Source: Dryomyza anilis
Lineage: Eukaryota > Arthropoda > Insecta > Diptera > Dryomyzidae
Length of the DNA stretch: 64,000 nt
NCBI GenBank assembly: GCA_951804985.1
Contig: OX638132.1
Location: 41,964,744 to 42,028,743, forward strand
Direction of reading: 5' to 3'
Shown one piece after another: positions 32,883 to 42,177 of this stretch (its first letter is position 1; each line of letters opens with the position of its first letter). Made by a program: the position numbers and the translations under genes. The notes under the pieces were generated by a model. It was not told the DNA's origin and did not search any database. It saw only the letters and a program-made list of their open reading frames with translations.

Positions 32883-33127
32883 TTAGATTTGGACGCGCGT
32901 TGTTATGTTATATTTTTTGTCAGGGTTTCTATTGCAATCATAAAAACATACTGTTTTTAGCGTCACTACATTTTTGCTCCAAATTTTCAATGTCATTTTT
33001 GGTAATGTTATTATCAAATCATTTTCAAATTCAGAGTAAGTGCTAAAAATAGCACTTATTTTATATTTGAAACTGGTTTGAAAAACACACTAGACCTTAA
33101 ATCAATTAAAATTATTTTTTCAAGCGC

Positions 33128-33261
33128 TTACCCTGTGTCATATTGGGTACCGTGGAAATAAAAATAATTTATTTTGGGTTTATCTGTCATTAAAAGGAAA
33201 GACGATGATATGATATGATGATATGATAACACTATGTTACAATTTTTTAGTGCGCACTCCT
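33128..33261 (-). mobile_element. 5' end of the split ITmD37E copy
   Basis: The complement starts AGGAGTGCGCAC, with TA outside, and matches 37665-37805 ('ttgtaacatagtgtt', 'atcgtctttccttttaatga', 'cccaaaataaattattttta'). Orientation and order fit the 3' part at 30049-30745, with about 2.4 kb of other sequence between. Confidence 0.75.
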
Positions 33262-33299
33262 TATTAAAAACTAGATACAATGCTATTTTCGAAATCAAC

Positions 33300-34320
33300 G
33301 TAACAAATATATTCAAAAAGTATATGCAAATTTTACTGTTGAAAAAAAATAAATATATTTTTTTTAATACAAAAAATATATAAAAAAATAGAAAAATATT
33401 TTTTAAAATATGATTCCATCAAAATACCATCTTGAAAATTGCAAAACCATTTATATTAAATACTCAAAAATAAACCATTTTTTTCCAAATTTTTAAAAGG
33501 GTTCTTTTTAAGGACATCAATTTTGAAGTGCAAGGATAATGACCACGGGCTACATGTTCAAGTTTGGAAGTTACACCTTAATTCTTTTAAAAGCTCGTTA
33601 GCTTTTAAATGAGCCCTTTAGAATTTCTAGTTTAAGAGATATTTATATAAGTACAATAGAGAAACGACTTTTACGAAATTCCTACGGGACCCCCCCTCCC
33701 CTAAAAAGTTTAAACCGAATTCACAATAAATTTTGGCCAAATCGAAAAACGTTCGCGAAAAAAGATCGCGCGCATCGCAGTTTTCTGTTTTTAGCCAATT
33801 TAAAATCGTTAGTAGGTAGGTCTGATTAAAGTTGAATAACTCTCAATTGTCAATTGTCTGTGAACTGAATGTAATCTTTTTCATCGGAGATTTATATTGT
33901 GGAAGATACAAGTAAATAGTAGTTTCTTTCTACTTTTATACAATCTATTTTGAAAACACCCTGTATATCGTTGGGTGTTCCAGATACACCCCATCTTTGT
34001 AATATTTTTTCATGAAATGAACCAAGGAATCAGTGCACAAAATATTTGCATCCTGAATCGGACCACCCTTTATATATAGAACTATATATTACTTATAATC
34101 TTCCCAGACTTATCGACATACTTAGCAGTAAAAACGATAATAAAACAGAAGTTATAATGTATAACATAATACCAATATATATTTTTATATAACGCAAATA
34201 ACTACGAAAACGTACATTTCACGGCTTAAAAATTGAATTACCATAAAGTATGAAACGTGTTCAATTTCTTGTTATTGTAATTATGTTTTTTGGATAATTA
34301 AGAGAAGTTATAGACACATT
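33300..34320. other. AT-rich stretch with one ~115-bp dispersed repeat
   Basis: No gene. The segment 33957-34075 ('ccctgtatatcgttgggtg', 'ttccagatacacccc', 'tttttcatgaaatgaaccaagg') is repeated at 36379-36490 with about 80 percent identity. A short C-rich tract lies at 33691-33701. Confidence 0.5.
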
Positions 34321-34682
34321 GGCTGCATTCAGCGACCTCAGCAGTTTTGGAACTGTTGAGTAATTTTCCCTTCAAGGGCATGCTACCATCAACATGTTTA
34401 GTGAGCGGTCGCCATTTTTTCCAGCATGAAATTTTTACGCTACATTTTGCCTTTGTTATCGATGACATTCGATGACATTTTAACTCAAATATTTATAAAC
34501 AAAAATCAAATTTGGATTGGAAAAATATTTTTTCAATTATTTATAGAGTTGTATGTAACTTTAATAAAATATTAATAATAAATTATTTTGTAAATTGATA
34601 GATAAGGTAGCGGTGCATTCAATAAAAGTGAGCGATTAGTTAGTGAGCAGTCTCGCAGCTGTTGAGGTCGCTGAATGCAGCC
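34321..34682. mobile_element. MITE, 362 bp, TIR GGCTGCATTCAGCGACCTCA
   Basis: The left end GGCTGCATTCAGCGACCTCA is exactly complementary to 'tgaggtcgctgaatgcagcc' at the right end, and similarity continues as GCAG. ATT flanks both sides, which could be a 3-bp target duplication. AT-rich, noncoding interior. Confidence 0.75.
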
Positions 34683-34726
34683 ATTTTAAGGAAGTAGCAG
34701 GAGGGCTAAAATGGGTGTGAACCTCG

Positions 34727-35170
34727 GTTGCCAGATGAAATTCTCACACGAAATACCTTTTTCCCTCATGAAATTCTCACAATATCCCACCGTACCTCAA
34801 ATTCTCACATTTCCCACCATTTCCTACCAAATCCCACCGTACCACAAATTCTCACAAACTCAAATCTTAAGATTTTTTTTTTTTTTTTCCCTTTTTATGC
34901 ATCTGGTGTCCTTTTGATGCACAATATATATTTTTTGCAATTTATACAAAATCTGTGGATATGCGAGTCACTCAATTACTGCGCATAGTAACAGTTGTAG
35001 TGTTTTTACCAGCAGTTTGTGGTAACTTTTCCACGTGTTAGAATTTTTTTTCCCACGGTGGGAAAATAATTCTCACGTGGGAAATTTTTAGTGTGAGAAT
35101 TCTCACATCCCACAGAGACAGAAAATTCTCAAAAGCTGTATTTTTCCTGCAAAACTGGCAACTATGGTGT
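34727..35170. mobile_element. Small element with GTTGCCAG ends and AATTCTCAC repeats
   Basis: GTTGCCAG at 34729 is mirrored by CTGGCAAC near 35154-35161. Between them AAATTCTCAC and its complement occur many times, with CCCACCGTACC/CCCACGGTGGG blocks (35050-35060). The ends recall hAT-like MITEs, but no 8-bp duplication could be set. Repeated words explain the overlapping open frames here. Confidence 0.45.
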
Positions 35171-35330
35171 GAACTATCTAAGAAAAGTAGAAGTATGTAA
35201 AAATCGACGAATGGATTACTTATGGTCCGATCCAAATTTTTGTAATTCCATTGTATGTTTTGAATTATGTTCAAGATTCCAAAAAACCAGACAACCAAAA
35301 ATGAAAATTTTATTCAACTTTAATTAGACC

Positions 35331-35332
<2 letters not shown>

Positions 35333-35395
<63 letters not shown>
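35333..35395. repeat. (TA)n microsatellite, ~31 units
   Basis: Uninterrupted TA dinucleotides followed by a T run. The Tyr/Ile frame across it is an artefact. Confidence 0.95.
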
Positions 35396-35409
<14 letters not shown>

Positions 35410-35517
35410 GTGTTTTAATTAAAGTATTACCTGTCAGAAATCCACCTAAATTGTTTGTATATATATATACAAACAATTTATGTGGATTTCTTTGAGGTAA
35501 TACTTTAATTAAGACAC
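35410..35517. repeat. Long near-perfect palindrome (50-bp arms)
   Basis: The left arm, containing AATTAAAGTATTACCT and GAAATCCACCTAAATTGTTT, is complementary to the right arm at about 90 percent, around a short TATATATATA centre. The transcript of either strand would form a long hairpin. It sits immediately beside the (TA)n tract, so it may be a cruciform-prone MITE or the product of local replication slippage. No terminal duplication is evident. Confidence 0.8.
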
Positions 35518-35529
35518 AAAAAAAATATT

Positions 35530-36378
35530 TTGTACATGAAATTGTTGTAACTAACAACTTTTTTGACGATGAATCTACAATAAGATGTTACGCTAACTGA
35601 TAAATATATAAAAGTGAAGAAAATATTTTTATGTGCTAATAATATTTATTCCTAATATTTTTTTTGTATTTTTGAGATATATTAGACTGATACTAAATTT
35701 TGACGATTTTGACGAAACGTGGCTATATACGTATTAGAGGTGCTACACTTGACTACTGATAATGATTTGCTATTTTTGACTTTTTGGCCTTAGTAGCATT
35801 TTTAATATGATGTGAAATAACAACAAAATTATATTAGAAAACGACAGAACATATGTATGAGTATGTTATTCATTGTTTAACCCTCATGTCCCACACCCTA
35901 GGATTGTTTATTACTGTAACAAATAAGCTATGCAAATTTTTTTGTAATTTTAACAACGTAAATTTAACTGTCTGGACACTGAAAACTTAGCATTGTACTA
36001 AATTCAGAATTGTATTAGGAGATGAAATTTTGACTATACAGAATTGTATTAGGAGGTGAAATTTTGACAATTACGAATTTTCTTTTCGAGTAAGCAATCT
36101 TCTAGAACTGTTTGCGAAAAAAATTATATGTTATCGGATATTTCGATAGTTTTCCGAATTATCGATAGTTTTATAGTATTTTAGAATTTTTTGAGCATAA
36201 AGTACTCACCGGTGAGGGTTAGATACAAATGTTGTATGTGGGATTTGTTTAATATTTTATGGTGAATTCAAATAATTAAAAATAAAAATAAAAAAATATT
36301 ACATTAAAAATTTGATAAAACCCAATTTAAAAGAAAAAAAGGTACCTATTATTATATTATTATAAAAAAAATTTAACA
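35530..36378. other. AT-rich stretch without recognised genes
   Basis: Contains a short tandem repeat 'cagaattgtattaggagrtgaaattttgac' twice (36006-36070) and an ATCGATAG palindrome-rich bit (36135-36175). No credible coding frame. Confidence 0.45.
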
Positions 36379-36490
36379 ACCTGTATATCAGTGGGTGTTT
36401 CAGATACACCCCTAATCTAAAACATTTTTTTTCATGAAATGATCCAAGGAAACTGTCCATGAAATATTTTTATCCTGGGGCGGAAATTAT
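36379..36490 (+). repeat. Second copy of the ~115-bp 'CCTGTATATC' repeat
   Basis: Matches 33957-34075 in the same orientation ('gggtgtttcagatacaccc', 'ttttttcatgaaatgatcca', 'atttttatcctggggcgg'). Confidence 0.65.
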
Positions 36491-36646
36491 TATTTTATTA
36501 ACTTTATAGGGTGGGGGTGGAAAATAGGCGGTGGATGGAGTGGAGAAGTCTAAAATATATATTAAACAACATATAGTACCAGTTGTAAGACAGCTATAGA
36601 CAGTATTGATTTTGAATCAGTGGAACTGGATTCTGGACCACTGTAC

Positions 36647-36676
36647 AGTGGTCGAATTGGTGTGGAATGGCCCGAA
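36647..36676 (+). mobile_element. Single end of the 16.1-kb palindromic MITE family
   Basis: GGTCGAATTGGTGTGGAATG followed by GCCC matches the right terminal repeat of 16111-16336. No partner end is seen nearby, so it is a truncated copy. Confidence 0.55.
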
Positions 36677-36810
36677 ATGCTGCTGATCTTTTTTTTTTTT
36701 AAGATCCGCATCCGAAAAACTTACATCTGTAGTATTTTAAATGACTGTTTCTGCATAAGTAATGAATAACATTTATCTTTAGTAGCTTATCATATAAAAA
36801 TGTATTTAAT

Positions 36811-36816
36811 TTTATT
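36811..36816 (-). terminator. Polyadenylation signal of Manf (AATAAA)
   Basis: AATAAA on the minus strand, about 47 bases beyond the Manf stop codon. Fits a short 3' UTR. Confidence 0.6.
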
Positions 36817-36862
36817 ATCTTCATAAAAGATTTTTTTTTTAACAGAACATAATCAATTTATC

Positions 36863-37029
36863 TTATAACTCATTGCGTACATAATTGGGTTTAAGCTCAT
36901 CTATTCTTTTGATAAAATCCGATTTTTCAATGCATCCATCGCAACTCTCATCCCAGTCGTTAAGTATTTTCTTGAGATCACGCACCTTCAGCTTTTTCAA
37001 ATCTACGGCGTTTAAATCAATTTGTTTCT
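36863..37029 (-). CDS. Manf: Last exon of MANF (mesencephalic astrocyte-derived neurotrophic factor)
   Basis: The exon encodes the C-terminal SAP-like domain of [32 protein letters not shown], then the conserved C-D-G-C (CxxC) motif, E-K-S-D-F-I-K-R-I and an R-N-E-L C-terminus acting as a KDEL-like ER-retention signal. MANF is an ER-resident, stress-induced and secreted survival factor that binds BiP. The exon starts after a polypyrimidine tract and TATACAG acceptor at 37030, in phase 1 so that the Glu codon is split. This agrees with an intron before E-K-Q-I-D-L in flies. The stop TAA is at 36863. The sequence is fully open and unlike the transposon relics around it, so I take it as functional. 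Earlier exons (signal peptide and saposin-like domain) were not found in this window. Confidence 0.9.
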
Positions 37030-37320
37030 CTGTATAGGAAAAAGAATTAATAATTAAAAAAGGATAATACAAAATATAACAAATAAGAAATAAATATAAT
37101 TAAGAATTATGTAAAATATACAACTGACTCGATATACGAGCCATTGTTTTGTTAAAGTCGTAAAAGGTTTTATACGGTTACACAAAAATTCCCGATTGGA
37201 CATTGGTAAAGGTTAGCCGTATTTCGCATCCGTCCATCTTCAGAATACGAAAATACAAAAACCACCAGAAATGATACTGATCGACCCTGATACGGTAATT
37301 CTAATTTCAAAATCACGTAG
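37030..37320 (-). other. Start of the Manf intron adjoining the last exon
   Basis: Contains the acceptor polypyrimidine tract (CTTTTTCCTATACAG on minus) and AT-rich sequence. No upstream exon is recognised here. A branch-point cannot be chosen with confidence. Confidence 0.55.
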
Positions 37321-37332
37321 GCAACCTGATAA

Positions 37333-37598
37333 TATAATAATAGTTTGGGGACTACAGTCCTATAAGAACGTAGGCCGAGCTCCCTCACCATTTTTAGCTG
37401 TGCGTGTTATATTTCAACTCAAAGTTCCTACAGTTTAATGCCGAATCCAAACGTAGGGTCAGAGCTTTTCATATGCATTTTTTTCAAATGTTTCTATGAA
37501 AATATTTGGTTAGGACCAGTCCAGGCTTGAACCCGTGACCTATCGGCTCGCAATCCAACGCACTAAACTTGTGCTACCGACGCTACTTGAGCTACCGG
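37333..37598 (-). mobile_element. tRNA-derived SINE, copy 2, with target-site duplication
   Basis: On the minus strand it starts GGTAGCTCAAGTAGCG, with an A-box-like TAGCACAAGTTTAGTGCGTT, then GATTGCGAGCC and GGTTCAAGCC (B box, near 37525-37540), a clear tRNA-like head. The body and the tail TAGTTTGGGG...ATTATATTAT match the 12.1-12.4 kb copy. AACCTGATAA flanks both sides (37323-37332 and 37601-37610), the expected target duplication of LINE-driven insertion. It sits 0.3 kb inside the presumed Manf intron, in the same orientation as Manf. Confidence 0.8.
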
Positions 37599-37664
37599 GT
37601 AACCTGATAAACACTTCAAAAATAATCCTGATCTAACTATTATGAAAAATCTGGAGTAAAAATA

Positions 37665-38804
37665 AGGAGTGCACACGAAAAATTGTAACATAGTGTTTTA
37701 CTACCTACTTTTGTTAGAAGGGTCCGATAAAAAAAATTATCATGTCATCGTCTTTCGTTTTAATGACAGATGAACCCAAAATAAATTATTTTTATTTCCA
37801 CGGACGTGTTTGTAAAAATTGGTACTTAAGCTGAAATTCGAAAATTCAATGTGAATTTGTTTCAATAAAATCCGCAATGGATCCACTTAAAAATTGCCAA
37901 AACTGTTGAAGTTTTCCGTCAAAAGGTTAGCCGGGTTTAAGAGAACCATCTAAACATTGATCGAAAGTTGGTATCTAGCGGAAATGTGGATCGGGAGACC
38001 TACACAGAGATAAACGTGTCAAGGACATTTGTTTCATAAAAAATCCAAACGCTACGGGCAGAAAAATAACTGAAAAATTCATATACTTCGAATCATTAGT
38101 CCGAAAAGTAAAAAGGAAGTTGGAGTACGAAGTTCAGAAAGTCCCAAATCGGAATGCCACGAAAATCATTGACGCAAGAAATAGAAGAAGAAAATTGCTG
38201 GCATACTTTGTAATAAAATATCAGTTTTGTAATATGGCTGACGGAATATATGTATTGACAGTCTTTTCGCAGCTTCCAGTAACGACTTTTCTAAAGCGTA
38301 TCAGCGTGGAAATGTGCAAGAAATATACAGAACACAAAAAATGCAAGTCCCTAAGAAATTTATCGTGTGGCTGGTAATATGCAGCTGTAGTAAAAGAAGC
38401 TAACCCTATTTAACTTCTGGGTCAATCAACACATATAGTTATATATATTGCAAAATATGTTAACACAAAAAAGCGTAGGAGTGATACACCAGCAATAATA
38501 TGAATATTGTACATAGATAGGCTGATGAGCCAAAATGAAGGAGACGAAAGGTGTATCGAAGGACATACATGAATTTAATATTAAGTGGACTGAAGCTCCA
38601 AAAATATGAATGAAATCACCGTAAAGGGTTTGATGGAGAGGATTCCTCAAAAAGTTCAAAACTTTCTTAAGTATAAACAAATAATTATAATAAATTGTTT
38701 CTTGGTAAAGAATTTACATAAAGTGAGGTATAATACAAAAAAATGCATAGTTTGGATTCACGGCTTACTTTATTTTTCTATGTTACAATTTATTCGTTTG
38801 CACT
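37665..38804 (+). mobile_element. Second-lineage ITmD37E transposon, ~1.14 kb, most complete copy
   Basis: TA then AGGAGTGCACAC with AAAAATTGTAACATAG at the left; at the right 'ctatgttacaattt...gcact' then TA, a decayed complement. The internal order matches the split copy at 30-33 kb. The terminal sequence differs from the 27.7-kb element, so two lineages of one family are present. Confidence 0.75.
37880..38690 (+). pseudogene. Transposase remnant of the second ITmD37E lineage
   Basis: The best-preserved part is 38129-38380: V-Q-K-V-P-N-R-N-A, a basic linker, then M-A-D-G-x-Y-V-L (first catalytic region, where M-D-D-E-T is expected) and F-S-Q-L-P. The stretch that should hold the second Asp is missing: sequence jumps from about 38460 to the region corresponding to the third motif ('aatgagccaaa', here TGATGAGCCAAAATG). 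The N-terminal part is frameshifted beyond easy reading. Inactive. Confidence 0.65.
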
Positions 38805-38807
38805 TAA

Positions 38808-38925
38808 AAACTAGAGATGGTCGCGTTCCGTGCTTTTTTGTGTCATTTTCCGTGCATGCTAGTTGTTGTCGTGCCCGTGCCTCTAAAATCAGACACGCGC
38901 TCATTAAAGTTTTTTTTTTTAGTTT
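38808..38925 (+). repeat. hAT-MITE-like end, CTAGAGATGG...CGTTCCGTGC family
   Basis: ACTAGAGATGGTCGCGTTCC and GTGCCTCTAAAATC match, inverted, 63330-63480 ('gattttagaggcacg', 'cgcgcccatctctagt'). TAGAGATGG termini are typical of hAT-type MITEs. Another possible fragment with repeated CGTGC words lies at 39358-39440. Confidence 0.5.
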
Positions 38926-38999
38926 CTACTCCAATTTTAAAAAACTTTACTTCAGCATCATTAAATAAAAATTTCGTGGTAGTTTAACCAGGAACAAAC

Positions 39000-39310
39000 A
39001 GACTTTGGAATATCGGTGTCGGTTTCACACATTTTTTTTAATAACGGTTCCGATTCGGGAGAGATTCCAATTCTGAGAATAAAACAGTACCAAAGTTAAA
39101 TTTTGAATTATTTATAATAAAGGACCATAAAGAACCGGTACCGGAACCGATTTAAAAAAATGTGTGGAACCGGAATCGGATCCATATAATTTTTTTGGTT
39201 AGAACTGGAATCGGAACCGCTATTTTTTATTAAATCTTGGAACGAGAACCGGAACAACTATTTTAAAAATCTTGGAGCCAGAACCGAAACGGATATTCTA
39301 AAGGGTTTTA
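39000..39310 (+). repeat. Degenerate GGAACCGGAA tandem repeat
   Basis: Many variants of GGAACCGGAATCGGA alternate with A/T runs. A complementary array (TTCCAGTTCCGGTTCTATAAA) lies at 42045-42160, ending at CACCCGAGCCCTGG. The pair may be the two subterminal regions of one hAT-like element (CAGGGCTCGGGTG end) that now brackets the RTE and Gypsy relics. Confidence 0.5.
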
Positions 39311-39439
39311 GTACATGTTTATAATTTTATTTTATTTGCCTAGTTTTTTATGTGATTGCGTGCTTTTTTAGTGTTTGTTTTTCTATATACGTGTTTAATC
39401 GTGCTTTTCGTGCGTGCATTTAGATTTATTCGTCGGGCT

Positions 39440-40090
39440 CGAGCGAACAGATCCACCCTGCAGTAAATAGCTATGCGAGCTGCGAAGGAGCGATACAAAG
39501 AGAAGAGAATGGAAGAGAGACGTCTTTTCAGGCGTAAAAAAAGAGAGGAAAAATACGTGAGTGTGAGGAGATTGAGATACATGGGGACAGGAATGAGGCT
39601 CGAAAATTCTTCGAAATAAGACGCCTAGCCGGAGGTTCAAAATCCGGAGCCTCTTCTTGAAAAGAAGGGATCGGGAATCAAGTGACAGATATCCAGAGCA
39701 CACTGAAGATATGGAAATATCACTTCTCTCAACTGCTGACCGGTGATGATGACAGCAATTCCACCGATAGAGAAGTAAACCCGGCAACCCTAGTACAGAT
39801 CGATACCTACCACCAATGAGTCGACTATGAAGCCGTCATCGACACTCCGATAAGACATTCCAAGACAATGTCTAGGTTCGGTATACCTACGAAACCATTA
39901 AGGATTTGCCGGATGACCCTGAGCAGCACATGTTGATCAGCGAGAATAGGAAAAGGACAGGGACAGGGTGATTCCCTATCGTGCGACTTTTTTCACATAG
40001 TTTGAGCTGCCAAAGCGGCACTATATTCAAGAAAAGTGTCATGCTGCTCGCATATGCCGACTATATTGATATCATTGGCAGGGGCATAAC
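39440..40090 (+). pseudogene. Highly decayed RTE LINE fragment
   Basis: Plus-strand sequence matching the 18.4-21.3 kb RTE element between the end of its endonuclease and its reverse transcriptase: 'cgagctgcgaaggagcgata', 'ggcgtaaaaaaagagag', 'cgcctagccggaggttcaaa', 'agtgtcatgctgctcgcata' with the Y-A-D region changed to Tyr-Ala-Asp-Tyr, so the second catalytic Asp is lost. Several internal deletions are evident. Its orientation is opposite to the intact-length copy. Confidence 0.75.
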
Positions 40091-40129
40091 AATCGAATTT
40101 CATAGCGCCGAAACAACACGTCGTGGTCA

Positions 40130-40600
40130 AAGATCGTTTCGTCTGTGCATCTCAGAAGTTGTACAAGTTGTGGCAGCGAAAACTACCACAACAAATACAG
40201 ATTCACTTAACGTCTTGTAGTCATAAGTGTTGATGAAGGAATTCTACTTGCTGACAAAATTTATGAAGTCACCAGTAGGCCTAAAAATTCCACAGCAATT
40301 TCGAGTATAAGTCCAAATTCGATAGAACAGTACATGCATAATTTAACTCAAATTATAGCAACACTTTGTCAAAATTTAAATAAATTCACATTGGACATCG
40401 CAGAACTGAAAACAAGATCCAGTTAAATCCGTCCAGTTAAAGAAGACTTTCCAGACGAAGATTTTCAAATTCCCGTGATGACATTTGTTGGTATCATATA
40501 AAATTTAATAAAAATGCAATGAAATGTATTAAACCTTGTAATTTCATTAATAAAGACTCCCAAGGAAAAGCCGGAAAATCGGAAAAATAGAAATTTGTGT
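40130..40600 (+). pseudogene. Gag fragment of a CsRn1-type Gypsy element
   Basis: A frame with one shift and one stop carries the gag sequence A-D-K-I-Y-E-V and, near its end, C-W-Y-H-x-K-F-x3-A-x2-C-x2-P-C. This Cys-His-Cys-Cys arrangement is the unusual zinc-finger of the CsRn1 clade of Ty3/Gypsy elements; ordinary Gypsy gag proteins carry CCHC knuckles. Gag would form the particle that packages the RNA. The fragment is followed by unrelated inserts and the pol part resumes at 42178. Confidence 0.65.
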
Positions 40601-40779
40601 TTTGTATGAGAATGCATTAAGTGCACCACCAATGAGAATTGTATTTTAATAATGAGGATTCGTTTATATACCCACTACGGATAGATTGGACAAAGGGGAG
40701 TGGCACGTCCCATACAACCAAACTTTTTTAAATGCTCTTACTCCTGACCTTCTAAGGGGAGATTTTAATAATGTGACGC

Positions 40780-41100
40780 GATATGTTTTTCCCTTGAGAC
40801 TCTATCACATGTCGAAGATGTAAGTAAGGACATTTTAGTTTGTATCATTACAAACTATCTGGATATAAGAAACTGCATATTTCTGCAAACGTTATTATAT
40901 TCTAAAACTCCATCATGTTTTTCTAAGCTACGTCTTTGCGTTTGAAATAGAAAGCCTCATAGTAGCCTCAATTTAATTTTGCCAAAATTTAACTACAATC
41001 TCAAAGGCTATTTTTCATTAACGCAATTCAACTCTGGAATTCATTACCACTTAATATTTAAAATATAAACGGAACATGTAGATTCATGTCTTATACACTA
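40780..41100 (+). pseudogene. C-terminal fragment of a jockey/CR1-like LINE reverse transcriptase
   Basis: The frame from about 40790 contains L-C-V then (after a stop) I-L-P-K-F-N-Y, followed one frame over by Q-L-W-N-S-L-P-L-N-I, the 'LWNSLP' motif typical of the C-terminus of jockey/CR1-type LINE proteins. Stops and a frame change make it a relic. It lies inside the interrupted Gypsy element. Confidence 0.55.
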
Positions 41101-42040
41101 ATACATTTTTCAGAAAAATAATCTATTAACATCTTAAATCTACTATTTATAAGTAACCACACATCTAATTTCTCTTTAATTCTTAATTTTTAATTTTTAC
41201 TTTTTTATAAACTGACCTTTTGATTAAATATATACTTCTAAATAATCACTTCTTATTATACTAATATATAAATGAAATCAAAAAAATATATACCAAAACT
41301 TCGCACCGGTGAAGCTGTGCCCATGTCCAGCACGTTTGTATATATACAAACTGTATTAAAAGGAAGAAAAATGTTTTTTTTAAATAAATACATATGTATT
41401 TGATTTACGTCCATACACAAATGTATTCGTTTTTATTTCATTGATCTAGTTATTTTGTATACAATTAACTACATAATTTTTTGCATTTATATACAATTTT
41501 TAATATATTTGTATTTTTTAATTTTCTCTTTTTTAATACGTCGAAAATATGTAGATACATTACTACATCTTCATTTATTTTAACAACATTACGTATTTAT
41601 TTAACACCAATATATATGGTATGGTGAAAGAACACAATTTTAAACTTTTATAGAAAATAGAAAATAATTTGTGTTTGTACTCAAACGTCGTGGGTCTCAT
41701 TCCTACATGTATGTTTTAAACTAACAAATATAATAATATATATATAATTTATAAAGTCGCATGGTTTCCTAGTCGTATTTAAGTTTCCTCGCGGGGACAC
41801 GATCTTAAACGTTAGTAAAACGTCTATTGAGAAATAAGTGAATGAAATATTTGTCAAAAATACAAAACATATTTTGTATGACAATCAAGATGTATAAAGG
41901 AAATTTGCAAAGCTCAAAATTTTTTAAAATGCCATTGTCCACATGTGTAACTTAATTAATATTTGTTTTTGTTTCCAAATTCATTGTCCAAATTGATTTA
42001 ATTATTATTTTTTTGATATATTAATTTCTGATCTAATTAA
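41100..42040. other. AT-rich stretch without recognised genes
   Basis: Only A/T-rich sequence with short palindromic words. No motif found. Confidence 0.45.
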
Positions 42041-42177
42041 TTTAGTAATGGTTCCAGTTCCGGTTCTAGTTTTCTGTTCCAGTTCCGGTTCTATAAAAAA
42101 ATAAAATACCGATTCCAGTTCCGGTTCTATAAAAATGAAACGGTTCCAGTTCCGGTACCACCCGAGCCCTGGTTTTA

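Noticed and set aside
35330..35557. 75-codon minus frame ending in a Tyr-Ile repeat
   Set aside because: It translates the (TA)n tract and the palindrome.
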